In this document: positions 53,000 to 64,000 of the stretch, in pieces
Layout of the letters: the number at the start of each line of letters is the position of its first letter
Position numbering within the stretch: position 1 is the first letter of the stretch
DNA from: Branchiostoma belcheri
Taxonomy: Eukaryota > Chordata > Leptocardii > Amphioxiformes > Branchiostomatidae
Direction: 5' to 3'
DNA: 64,000 nt
NCBI RefSeq assembly: GCF_001625305.1
Contig: NW_017804020.1
Location: 3,738,557 to 3,802,556 of the forward strand
The notes under the pieces: generated by a model
What the model was told of the DNA's origin: nothing
Databases searched by the model: none
What the model saw: the letters and a program-made list of their open reading frames with translations, nothing else
Translations under genes and position numbers: made by a program

Positions 53000-54800
53000 T
53001 AATTACTCAGATATATATTATATGCATGTTGCGTAATTAACGAAATTTAAGCTATACTGACAATATATATTCCCCCAAAAATGTTCTTTTTCAAATAGAC
53101 AAATTTCATACGGACAGGTATATCAAGTACATCTTGGTTTTAAAATAGACAAATTACATAGAGACAGGTACATACATCTGGGTATTTTTACGGTTATAAC
53201 TCAGTGCCCTTCATACAGTTTCTATTTCGGAGTATATCCTCATATTCCCTGGACCAATATGATACATGGCGTACCTTAGGGTCTATATGCTTCCGTAATG
53301 CATTTTACAAAGTCCAGACAGCCCCTATGTGTTACGCCAAAGGTGTTACATCATGTTGGGTTGATGTAAGGGCATGTAATGGATTTTATTGGGCACCGTG
53401 GAGGTAAATATTGAAGATGTTGCAAAGGCGAGCATGTGTTAGATCAGATTATGGTAGGATTGTGACCAAAATATCAGGCAATGCATTTTACACTGTGATG
53501 TAATCGTATGGTACCGTCAATACGTAATGCAAAATAATCAAGTCAGGCGACTTGATGAAAGGTAGAAATGGTTTAGCGTCAACTTAATTCCAATGCAGTT
53601 CCAAAAACTCCCTAGCATTACAATATGTTAACTCTACGCAACCATTTACTGCTGTAATAAAATGAATAGCCTACTACACTCACTGAATTTTTTCTGAAAT
53701 CGATATTATCCTAAATTCCTAAGCAATAGTACGGTCCAGATAAACCATTAATGAGAGAATTTTGCCCAAACTCTGTTTTAATTTGTAAGGGTATAAGCAG
53801 TCAATGTACATCAATATTCTAGACATTCCAGAGGTTACAAACGGAATACAAATTACTTTCAAGGAGTTAAGAAATAAATAGCCCACACTATTTTATCTGT
53901 AGACTTCGGTTTTGTTGCCTTCTAAATTTGATTGAAAGTACGTATGCCCCTCTAGCTATAGTGTCATGTATGAACACGCTAATTGTGGTGAAGGTCATTA
54001 CAATGTCACCATCTCTTTGACTGATTCCAAATGTACTATAAACTTAAAGCATGGAAGCTTTCAGTTCTAGTGATAAGTGTTTTCAACCCACTGACATTCC
54101 GTACGTTGGTTCTTATAACAAATGGCCCGTGCTACGGACAGTATAGTCCACCGTGATTGCCCCATTCGTTAGCCGCCTTTGAAGTAGTGTGACTGGGGAT
54201 GGTACTTAAAACCTCCCCGGGTTTAAGAACCGGAAATTGACTGGACCAGCGTCTTACACCGTGTCGTATATAAAGTCATATCTCTTCAAACCAAACCGCT
54301 GACTTGGTTGATGAATGAAAAAGACTTAAGCGGCGGTCGATGGACCTTGCATGGTTAAGAGGTTTCCTATACATCTCATGCATTGCAATTGGTCTCAGTT
54401 TATTCCAGACATTGCCTGAGGACTTGTGGCTATGTCATTGGATGGTACCATGTAAATCTATAATAATGCACGTTTCTGACTGTCTATCAATGATAGATAG
54501 CATGTATGGAATTGAGCAAAAAAAAAATCGAAGAACACTAAGGTCCAGACATTCTTGTGGCGGAAGCCTCGGGGCATCATGACATATGTTTGCTGTCAAG
54601 GCAACATTTTGCTAGGATTGTACTGTACTTATAGAAGATTTTTTTTACCTCCGGGGAAGGAGATATCCTTCCGCGGAAGGGTTCTGTTTTTGATCGTGTT
54701 TTTGTGTTCGCAGCTGTAGCTCACGGTGGGTGTGTCGTATTTCATTTATTATTGAGGTCCAGATAGTGTGATGATTTTTTTAAATTTCATGATATATTTA
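53000..54800. other. Non-coding stretch
   Basis: No gene supported. A short palindrome ccttccgcggaagg at 54669-54682 belongs to an unidentified repeat. Confidence 0.5.
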
Positions 54801-54806
54801 TATTTA

Positions 54807-55598
54807 TGGGTTCACCACACCACGAAGTGGTGGTGAACCCATATTGCTTTTTCTGATGTTTCTCCTTCTCCTCCTCCTGCCATATCTTTAAATGGATTCA
54901 GCTTCTTCATTTTAGGGCCTAAGGTCCTGAAATTTGGTATGGAGGTACAGTGGGCAAATACCCCTAGGCGTTTTTTAATTTTTGTGATACGGGCTTTTAG
55001 AATGGTTTTATTTGAGTTTTTTGGCTGTGTTATAGCAAATGTATTACTGTGTTAGTGTGCCGTGTTTACCACGTCTGGGCATGAGTCATCACAATGGAAT
55101 GCAGGGCATCAACCAATAGGCATGCAGCTTTCCTCTATACTTCTTGCTGATTGGCTGTTGGGATTTAACTTGATTAACACCTGCACAGAGCATTTCCACC
55201 TGCACAGAGCATTTCTTGCTGATTGGCTGTTGGGATTTAACTTGATTAACACCTGCACAGAGCATTTCCATACTGACAGTATGTCTGTATTCAAGTGTTT
55301 TGGTAGGTATTTCAAGCTTTTCTGCTCCAGCATTGGAATGCGGGGCATGAACGTTTTTTTATTTTATTTTGAAAATCAACAGTTTGCATTATGCAATTAA
55401 AAATCCTAACCAATAAAGTAGGGAATAGCTATCCAACTGTTGTTTTAGTTGTATGTTACTTCATATTATAGTTATATCAATGTAATTACTGTAAATCATT
55501 GTTTTCCCTTGTGTTTCTCATTCTTTCCCTGCCATGTGGTAAAATGTGGTGAACCCATCGCTGTATTTGCTCCAAAGCAAATATTGGCCTTTCTAGTT
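54807..55598 (-). mobile_element. Element with GGTTCACCAC palindromic end, copy 2 (inverted)
   Basis: Inverted copy of 40370-41092. It has gained an internal tandem duplication of about 69 bp near 55182-55265 (agcatttc, gattggctgttgggattt, taacacctgcaca twice). The 112-codon frame here arises from that duplication. Confidence 0.85.
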
Positions 55599-55730
55599 TT
55601 ATGAGTATTTTCAGGATGAATTAAATCAAGTCAAGTTTCAAGTTTATTTATTTCATATATATATTTATATAATAAATGTTGTGATCTTTATCTACATACT
55701 CATGCAATGTCCTTTCTCCGTGTGTTTAAG

Positions 55731-56366
55731 GTATTTGGAGCAGACATCAAATCTATCGACCACGCCCATCGACCAATAGCCAAGCGTAACACATCTGACG
55801 TCATGTACTCTGGCGATGACGCAATAGCGAATCGTAACACATCTGGCGATGACGTAAACATGACGTTTACCATCATCGATGAGGTCGACAGGACCAGTGG
55901 TTCTTACCAAAACGTGACGACCTCGAAGAGTACCGGGCACGGTCAGACTGAGATCGAAGTCGTCCTGCTGTTCTTTATCCTGATGTTTGTGATCGTGATG
56001 GCCAGTGTAGGAGTCAGTAGTGCCTGTAACAAACTCGCACGTCACTTGGATGACAGAAAAAGGCGGGCTAGGATCCTGCCTCAAGAAACCGAAGACTCTT
56101 ACTTCGACTCGGCGGAAGGAGTTGAGGACAGGAGGGGGTATCCTGATGAGGAGGACTCGCCGTCAGATATGGACATGTACAAGAATGATAACGTCTATAT
56201 CCTGACCAGGTCGTCCCCGCCTGGAGGGAGGAATCAGACGGTGATAGACGTGGTGCCTTTGTCTTCCCCCGGGTCGTCCTGTGGGAACTCTGTCTACGGC
56301 AGCGCCAAGGTGTTCTCATGGACTTCCGTCAACCCGGATATATTACTGCATTCTACCTCCTGCTGA
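55731..56366 (+). CDS. Last exon of single-pass membrane glycoprotein, unknown family
   Basis: An open frame continues from 55707, but a pyrimidine-rich acceptor (tttctccgtgtgtttaag) ends at 55730, so I place the exon start there and expect upstream exons with a signal peptide. Counting from Met at 55707, Asn-x-Ser/Thr sites are at 28, 44, 51 and 69. A membrane helix spans about 85-106 (VVLLFFILMFVIVMASVGV) and the acidic, Ser-rich cytoplasmic tail of about 110 residues ends TSC. The juxtamembrane SSACNKLARHLDDRKRRAR is basic, giving N-out/C-in topology. The ectodomain has a short internal duplication (AxRNTS...GDD). No known domain is recognised. It could instead be a complete small gene starting at 55707. 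Confidence 0.6.
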   Translation, partial: VFGADIKSIDHAHRPIAKRNTSDVMYSGDDAIANRNTSGDDVNMTFTIIDEVDRTSGSYQNVTTSKSTGHGQTEIEVVLLFFILMFVIVMASVGVSSACNKLARHLDDRKRRARILPQETEDSYFDSAEGVEDRRGYPDEEDSPSDMDMYKNDNVYILTRSSPPGGRNQTVIDVVPLSSPGSSCGNSVYGSAKVFSWTSVNPDILLHSTSC

Positions 56367-56891
56367 AACTTTCCTGGTGTGAGACAATGATGTGCGTTTC
56401 TTTTATGTTCAAACATGCACCAATGGAGGAGTGAACATGACGGAGGACCAGCATGGGAGGGGGGGGGGTGCTAGTGATTACGAATTACGCAAAATTTTCA
56501 CCCCCGATTACGAATTAATTACGTTAAATTCTCAGATTTTTATTATATCATTGTATTAAATCATGGAGTACTTAATGGATTACGTTATACGTTGCAGAAA
56601 GGTAACTGCTTATGAATGAAAACGACCATGTGTTACGGCTAATGTACTGATTAAGAATTACGTTGATTTTGGACGGCTGCCTACGAAGTACGAGGACTTA
56701 AAAAGCCTGATTACGCCTTACGAAAAAGGGCATGCAGGCCCTCATGACGAACCGTTTAAAACTGTTTTAGACTTTAGGATATAGTCGGCCCTCTATGCAC
56801 TTCTTTTTTACTGTGGTATAAAAACACTGTTGATATCTGTAATCAAAATACAACCGTACCCTCCAGTGTATTTTAATAATATTTTAATATG

Positions 56892-56937
56892 TTAAGACGA
56901 CGAAACTACACTTAAAAGTGTAGTTACGTCGTCTTAA
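56892..56937. repeat. 46 bp hairpin
   Basis: 22-bp arms beginning TTAAGACGACG with one mismatch around a 2-base centre. TTAA lies at each end. Confidence 0.85.
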
Positions 56938-59648
56938 AATGTTAAATTGCAAGATGTAGACTTTTCAGAGACTTTATTGCATAATCAATGACAAACATCT
57001 GTAGGTTGTCAGTTGTAAGAGTTTGGCGAAGATATGAATTCTTGGAACTCTAGTTACACACAGTTTCTCGTCAATGAACGATCAGTGGCTGACATCTGTT
57101 ATTGTTCTTTTTCTCGTGCGCCTAATGTAGTATAGAAGGGTGTCTGTAGACTTTTTGACTGTCTTGAAAATAACTGTTTAGTTCACAGGTAGACTAATAT
57201 TTTGAGGATATCAAGTAAGTTGTTGTAAAATTATACATTATTTGAATTTTCGTGATGGCATGATGGCGTTATCGCTGTTTCTACAAATTAGCTATTTAAG
57301 ACATCGTTCCATTTCTTTCCATGATATTTAGCAAAAAGGTGCATAATGATTATGTTGAAATGTACTTAAGCAGAGGTCTAGCTACTATTACTAGTACTAT
57401 GAGTTGTTGCAGAAATTTCACTTTTTGTCTTGGAAAAAGTACTTAGTATACTACTGGCTCTTCTGTTATTTGTTACTTGGTTTATGAGACAGAATCACAT
57501 AATTGCCAACGTAAGTAATTATATATAAGGAACTGATTTTTTTTCAACTTTGAATGCTGGGTTGATTAAAATAGTTTTCTTTACATCACCTAACGTATGG
57601 TAGATTGTATAATCGCAAGCTAGACTGATGCACTGCGCAGAAGAGAAGTGGACCCGGTGGTAAGAACTCTGCAACGGACCTTGGTCAGCTTAAAGATGTG
57701 ACTTTACGTGGAGGAGCCTGTCATTCCCGTACATAGGGCTGTTCAGTCATAGCCGAAGCCGTAGGGCTGTTATCAATAAGGGTTTTACCATGGTCAATAA
57801 TGTCCATGGCTAGAGCTTCTAATGCTTGTAGACTTGCGGCTGTGCCAAAGGGGTTACAGAAAACCAATTTGCCGTGATATCCTCATCGTTCAATGTTACA
57901 CATGACGGAGTGCAGAGGGACATGGTCATGACAAATGCACCGAATTTTGCTCACAGCATCCTTGAATATTGCGTTGCGTACACTAAATATTTCGTTTTTG
58001 GTCGTTGGCATTGATTGTCATGCCATAGGCGATCGGGGTGTTCTATAAGCTCAAATAAATTTTAGAGTATACTTTCACTTGACATTTTATATCATTTTAG
58101 CAAATATTGGTCAGAAATTAATTTTGACAATTGGCATGGAACCATACAATTCTACATACAACATCTAGCATTGTGCAAACATACAAGTTGGTTTATTGGC
58201 ATGAACGGTGTGTGACTGAAATGATTGGTCACCTTGTTAACTTGATCATGAATCGCACATGAACACTGGAGCAAAATAGCGAGCTCTATGTGCATTTCTA
58301 CTTATAACCGCTAGTCGGCGTGTACAGTTGGTCATTAACTTGTTTTATATACCCACCCTGACGTCTGCCTGTATGAAGCCCTATGGGTCGTCAGTTTTCT
58401 GTCCACAAGGAAAACGACAGAATAACACATAAAGCAACATTTGTAATGAAACATTTACTACATGTAGACATATATTTCTGTATTTATTTTGTTGTTTCTA
58501 CCTAGCTATTCTTGCTTTACTTTGCGTTTGGGCTTCATATTTCATACGTTGATCTTTTCTATTGGTTGCTCTTCTTTCGACCTTTCCAAAGATGACACGA
58601 GATTCATTGATTGTATCCAAAGATTTTTATCGATTTTTGCAGACTACACGACTTCGGCGTTATTTCCGCGACACGGTCGATTGTTCGGATGCGCAGTTAT
58701 TTACAAAAGTCGATAACTCATCACACACATGTAGGTGACAGCTGTCGTATCTTTCATCTCGCATCAAGGAATAGTTCACATTTCTCTATACATGGCCGAT
58801 GTCAGAAATGTTGATTTTGTATTAAGAGCGCTATGCCGGCCACAACATGCTATAGAAATGCGTTTCTGTACCTCATGCATTTGGTCATCATCTTCCCAAA
58901 TTCAGTATTTTAACCATTGTAAGACCATGTTGATTTGATTATATGGATGACATCCGCGCGCGCATGAATTTTCAGACGTTTCAAAAAATATGATACTATA
59001 AATCGTACAAAACAGTTGCAAAATGGGCAAATATATACCGTAAGTTGTAAAGAAAAATATTGGAAAACGATGCCATTGTCGTAGAATGCAAAATCAAATG
59101 AAAACGACGAAAATGTCAAGAAATGAATTTGAAGAGTAGATTATTCGCCATACTGTACTTTATGTAATTTGTTCAACCTTCATGGCCACGTAGATTTCAT
59201 AATGAAAGCAAGTCTTTTTTTTTCAAACTTTTTTTTATTCGTACGCTCGCATCAGTTTTGGGGTTCCCAGAGGATGCCATCTACGAGTATATAGTCAAAT
59301 CAACATGGTCTAGTGATCCATATAGTTCCAGATATGACATGAAAGTTGATAGTAGAACCATATGAAACTTATTGTTGACATTCCTAATTATCATTTGAAG
59401 TATTTGATCCGGATGAAACCTCAGATATGTGTGGTTGGAATGTTTCCGTGGCGCTGGGAGGTGAGATATGTTCAGAATGCAAGCTTCGCGTTTTCTAGAT
59501 CTCTTATCAAACCGCCGTATTATAAGATACGTTTACTAATCGCTTTCAGGGCGCTGTCCTTACAACTAGCTAACATCTTGATAACATTCTTCCGGTCTTT
59601 TATCAGACTGTGGCCAGAATTGCTGTGTCTGTGTACCACTTTTATTAA

Positions 59649-60005
59649 AGGCAATGCGATTTCAGGGCAGTTTTTCAAAATCCATTTTCTGGTCATTCTT
59701 TTAATGTAGTAAGTTGAATCAATCCTATCCCATAGCTTACTGATATCTGTGATATCGCTCACGAAAAACGGTTGCTTGTTTCGTACCATAGGCTGGTTCT
59801 AGCTATTTATTGGTGGCACCAAAAAATATAGGGACCCCTCACGTAGCTTGTTTTTGGGCTGTACTTCAAACGATTCAGGTATGAAATATTGTAAAAAAAT
59901 GTGCAAAGAAATGGCCTTAAATGTCAATGTCAATATCATTATCAGACAGAATTCTTCATCTAGAATATTGTCTGTTTTGCTGCCTTGAAGAAATATTGGA
60001 TGCCT
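59649..60005. mobile_element. TTAA-flanked MITE, 357 bp
   Basis: AGGCAATGCGATTTCAGGGC at the left and TTGGATGCCT at the right, flanked by TTAA (59645-59648 and 60006-60009). One of the best-preserved family members. Confidence 0.85.
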
Positions 60006-60308
60006 TTAATATGTACTATAATATAGTGTAGGGAAACGGTCAGTACGTGTCTGTGCGAGTTTTACTGCAGCAGCTGTGCTGGGCCGTTTCCATGGATTTG
60101 GGAGGATTGATTCGCACTGGACGTGCCTACTGCGGGAGATCACAGGAGTGGGTTCGGCACACAGCGTATCCCGTCAGAGCTCGTCACACATCTGTCATCG
60201 ACCGTCTAGCTAGCTCCAGAAGCCAACCCTCCCCCTCCCCCTGCACCAGCCGCCTCAAAAATAGCGCGCGTTACGCCATCGATGCCGGCCGGCAGGGGCG
60301 TACGTATC

Positions 60309-60316
60309 TATAAATA
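60309..60316 (+). promoter_or_regulatory. TATA box of alpha-tubulin gene
   Basis: TATAAATA about 145 bp upstream of the start codon, so transcription should begin near 60340. GC-rich blocks and a ccctccccctcccc tract precede it. Confidence 0.7.
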
Positions 60317-60454
60317 GGAGCCGGCTGTTTGCGACATATCCATTTGCAGTGCTTCAAGAGATACGTCGCACATCTCCAGAAGACACGTCCGTGGTTACCC
60401 ACTTCGTCTGTCCACCCGAATCTCTTTAAGTGCCAAAACCCACCACTACGAAAA

Positions 60455-63453
60455 ATGGTAAGTAGACGTGAGGGGATGGTTGAGATGATTGAGATGTGTG
60501 TGAGTAAATAATGTTAACGTTTCGGTCGGTAACATGATAGACGTGTCATATACCCCCGGGCGACTTGTCAAAATTCGGGGGTTGTTCGCGGGTGTGTCTC
60601 CCGGGACCCCGTGGTTTTTCTACCGCATTGCGGTACGGACGATCTACCCTATCTAAGCCACAGTAAGCATTAAGCCGTCTGCCATGCAATTGTGATAAAC
60701 TGTACGTACATGTTAAACGTAAATAGGCGTAGTTATATCAAACATACGTATAGCATAGCAGACTATATGGGAGAGGCAGGGTGGGGGGAATCTGAGAAGT
60801 CATGGATGAGTATTTCACCATATTCCGGTCAAAGATTGAACAACGATTACTCATGGCATCACATTTAGATGTTTTTCTGAAAGATGATATTAGTTTGGAA
60901 AATACCACTGGTGTAGTTGTGTCGTGTATCAGTGAATGTGTCATATTGAACCTGACAGACGGACAGTCATTCCATCCATGGGATACGGGCTCTACATTCA
61001 CCGTTTTGGGTTCAGCCTCGGGTTGTGAATTCCACACCTCCCTATTGAGTTTACCCTGTCCGGGTCCCATTTAATAGCTGATCGGTAAAGGCCACGTACT
61101 GAACTGAGAGACGGTCTGTCTTGGTCGGTAGCATACGAAAGGGGGAGGGGGGCAATTACGACTGTAGCTTCCTTCTTTGAATTCTAATAAAACAGACGCA
61201 CAGTTATCAATAAAATTCATTGTAACGTGGCGTTTGTATATGTGAAAATTCCATATTTCAGTAAAGTCGCTATGGAATATGTAAGATGTTCAAAAACGCA
61301 TGTACATGTACTAGTATGCGTGTTGTTTGATCATGAAGTTGGGGCCATGTAAAATTGTACAGCGTGACGCGGTAGACCCTCCCGACGGATGGTGGACAAA
61401 TATGCGCAGCCCGGCTTCCTTAAATAGGGCCCGGGCACAGACGCACATGCCAGTTAGGACATCTGATCCGGGGGTTTAATACTAGGGCGGGACGGCGTGA
61501 GTTGAAACCCGGCCAGGATTACATGTGATGCCGTAATAGCCAGCATAGGGAATCGGCATGAGCAGGGGGAAAATCGGACCGGCTTCGCAGGTATTTTCCA
61601 ATCATGGTATTTGTTTACGGATGTGTCACTCGTACTAGGGGGCGGGGTCACGATGAGTTAGATTGTACCTATTTGGTTGAATGTTTTATCTAAAGCGGTA
61701 CTCTATCACGGTATTGGGATAACCCATGTCTGAAGGATTATTTCATTATTTAATACTACTATTCAAGAAAAGTCAACATTTTGGTGCCATTTTTCCTGTA
61801 ATATGTGACCAGATGTCTTATTTTGAAATCACAATGAACAATTGGTTGAAATGGTGTGATTCTAATGAAGAAATTCGGATCTTAAAAACACAATCTCAAG
61901 ATCAGACAGTGTCCTTGGGACGGCCGGCTAGACGTCATGTCTATGTGTACTTGATAAACGCCTCACCATGTATGGAGAAGGGTACTCAACGATTACATGC
62001 AGTAGCTTCAAGACTGGTTGTATTAGTATGCTTCGCCATGTCTTCGGCTTTTGTGTGTGCAGCTAAACCCTTTAGTTTTGTAAAAACGTCACGTCCAAAA
62101 TATCGATAATCGGTGGTAAGATGAAAGTGTGACAGTACATACGTAGTATTACAAGTACTTGTGTTTCAGTGTACTGCCGCCATGTTGTTTCGTCATTTCT
62201 GTAGCCCCTAAAACAATGTAACGTTACATGTTTTGTACCGTTGTTACCGCCTACCATTCGTGTCAATCGTATGTGTTCAGTATCATCTGTTTGAATGAAC
62301 GGTCTTTGAACTCACGTGACAATGACGTCATGAGTATTGGCCGCCATATTGGATGCTTACACATGGAAGTTTCAGAGTTATATTCGTGTTTCATTATTAC
62401 AGTCAAGCACCATGTAGAGTCTGAGCTTTGAGTTCTTTGACCAAACTGTATCATCTAATATATAAGTATCTAAATGATAAAATATTAGCAGTACATTATA
62501 TTGAAATGATAGAAAAAGACAAAGTATTTTCATGTATCCTTAACCCGACTGAGTTGCCGCCATCTTGTTTTTCCCTCCCACAGCGTGAGTGTATCTCTAT
62601 CCACGTGGGGCAGGCTGGTGTGCAGATCGGCAATGCATGCTGGGAGCTGTACTGTCTGGAACATGGTATCCAGAAGGACGGGACCATGGAGGCGGACCAC
62701 AAGACGCCCAACTTCAGCGGAGACGACTCCTTCAGCACCTTCTTTAGCGAGACCGACGCCGGCAAACACGTGCCCAGGGCGGTCTTCGTCGATCTCGAAC
62801 CCACGGTTATAGGTAAGAAACATGACGTGTCTGCATCTGCGTAACATAAATTTAAAATATTACACTCACAGATTTTACTTTAGGCTCTTATATCTAAATT
62901 TCTGAAGTTTACACTATCATAGCCTAGTAGCTGCGTCATCCCCCTCTTCCTCTAGTACTCCTTGTTTCATTCTCGTACTGTTATTATGTTTCCGTTTATG
63001 GTTTTGCTCCGTTTCGTCTTCTTCCATCTCAAACAAATAAGGTCAATGACCTGGACCAGACGTCTGTCACCATGGTAATAGGTGCTGTAGCAGACACCTT
63101 GTGGTGTTGAATTACCTTATGTAGCAAGTAGCAGGACAGAGTTGGAGGGGCTTGTGAACATATAGATGGATGTGTTTGAGTAAGAATAAATAGAGCTGTA
63201 GTTTGTCATGCAGGCTAAACCGCACGAATGTATATATTACGTATTTACTTTGCAAATATTACCTTTCTTGTTCATACATTCATTCTATCGTTTTTTCTTT
63301 CCAGACGAGACGAGGACGGGGCAGTACCGTGCACTCTTCCACCCCGAGCAGCTCATCTCCGGTAAGGAGGACGCGGCGAACAACTACGCGCGCGGCCACT
63401 ACACCATCGGCAAGGAGATCGTGGATGTGGTGGTGGAGCGGATTCGCAAACTG
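60455..63453 (+). CDS. Alpha-tubulin, exons 1-3 (3' end outside window)
   Basis: Exon 1 contributes only the ATG (60455-60457, donor gtaagt), as in animal alpha-tubulins. Exon 2 is 62584-62812 and exon 3 is 63305-63453, ending RIRKL at the conserved position. The 126 visible residues include MREC (the autoregulatory type N-terminus), [37 protein letters not shown] and [20 protein letters not shown]. The protein pairs with beta-tubulin and binds GTP at the non-exchangeable site. The K40 loop is divergent: [14 protein letters not shown] replaces the standard SDKTIGGGDDSF and is two residues longer, so Lys falls at 41. The isotype is therefore not a standard TUBA1 type. Paralogue assignment is not possible from this part. 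Confidence 0.93.
60458..62583 (+). other. Alpha-tubulin intron 1
   Basis: A 2.1 kb intron between the ATG exon and exon 2. It contains three GCCGCCATnTTG motifs (62176-62187, 62340-62351, 62556-62567) and a CRE palindrome TGACGTCA (62323-62330). No coding exon is seen. Confidence 0.7.
63012..63272. repeat. Dispersed repeat, copy 3 of 3, in alpha-tubulin intron 2
   Basis: Shares tcaatgacctggaccagacg, gtcaccatggtaat and ttgcaaatattacctttc with the copies at 34310-34540 and 51815-52082. Confidence 0.8.
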
Positions 63454-63620
63454 GTGAGGAAAATATGTTAAGTTGACTTTCCTCCACAAGCTAATCTACA
63501 ATAACCAGCCTTACTTTCCAGCCCAAATTAACCATAATGCAACCAAGGGCAAAATTTGATACACAATCAAGAGTAACTTAGCTGTGACCAAAAATTATGC
63601 TGTTAGACCCCCAGGCCTGT

Positions 63621-63760
63621 CACACATGCAGAACCTCTCCCCAACTATAGTACTACCAACCAACCAAGGTTGGCTGAAGTTTGAGGGCAGTCTGACCAGA
63701 TTTAGGCCACGGCTACCTTTCGATACGAATCGAAGTTGGATTTGAGTCAAATTTGACACA
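63621..63760. mobile_element. MITE fragment, family of 33946-34215
   Basis: The left part only: cacacatgcagaacctctcc, accaaccaaccaaggttggc and accagatttaggccac. It lies in alpha-tubulin intron 3. Confidence 0.65.
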
Positions 63761-64000
63761 ATGGTTGGGAAGAATTCGGTATTGTTGGGTAGGCCATTTA
63801 GCCTCTTAGGACAAAACTGTCGTAGTGACACAGAATAAATAGTTTACATAATATAGTAGTTTGGCTCACGGAAAATGTGTTGTAGTGTAGAAGAGGACTC
63901 CTGGCCTGATCTACATCTAATCTGATAACGATTATTAACAGATTCGCTGCGCTCACTCGGTGGCTTCATTCGGTGGTTATAGCAACTGACAATGCTTTAT

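Larger units (their letters stand above)
56367..60300. other. Gene-poor stretch before alpha-tubulin
   Basis: No coding exon supported. It holds a degenerate gattacg run (56478-56725), a 46 bp hairpin (56892-56937) and one MITE (59649-60005). Confidence 0.55.

Noticed and set aside
55062-55400. 112-codon frame with a repeated segment
   Set aside because: Created by the 69 bp duplication inside a non-autonomous element; the other element copy does not keep the frame.

Overview
The window looks like a chromosome segment of an invertebrate deuterostome, most likely a lancelet (Branchiostoma). The reasons are intron-rich genes with short GT-AG introns, a secreted SRCR/PAN/SUEL-lectin/sushi protein built from phase 1-1 exons, clear metazoan orthologues (RAB20, PRPF18, MND1, alpha-tubulin), many short inverted-repeat transposons, and a tRNA-derived SINE. 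Genus assignment is inference. Two assembly gaps (N runs) are present at 25108-25639 and 38016-38817.

Layout. 1-4570: 3' part of a plus-strand gene for a mosaic extracellular protein (two near-identical SRCR domains, PAN/apple, SUEL lectin, sushi, Cys-rich tail). 5358-11846: a minus-strand 15-exon gene for a coiled-coil protein of about 917 residues whose last exon holds ten tandem 26-residue repeats; I do not recognise the family. 13504-15386: RAB20-like GTPase, plus strand, 4 exons. 18520-22565: PRPF18 (splicing factor), minus strand, 12 exons, head-to-head with 22873-26303: MND1 (meiotic recombination), plus strand, 4 exons. The 307 bp between the two start codons carry CCAAT boxes and an E2F-like site. 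29413-29528: possible orphan terminal exon, minus strand. 30688-31152: intronless tail-anchored membrane protein, minus strand, with three R-R-x-S sites. 33133-43719: tandem segmental duplication of about 5.7 kb period, non-coding, interrupted by the second gap. 43720-55700: long gene-poor stretch of transposon relics and tandem repeats. 55731-56366: last exon of a single-pass glycoprotein, plus strand. 60309-64000: TATA-driven alpha-tubulin gene, plus strand, exons 1-3, running off the window.

The genes do not form one pathway. The only clear functional pairing is the PRPF18/MND1 divergent promoter. The most novel-looking items are the SRCR-SRCR-PAN-SUEL-sushi architecture with homogenised twin SRCR exons, the 26-residue-repeat coiled-coil protein, and two membrane proteins 25 kb apart that share a VS[ST]AC[SN][RK]L.R.L segment at the end of the membrane helix. 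Exon boundaries were set by hand from splice signals, reading-frame continuity and domain conservation; none is supported here by transcripts.
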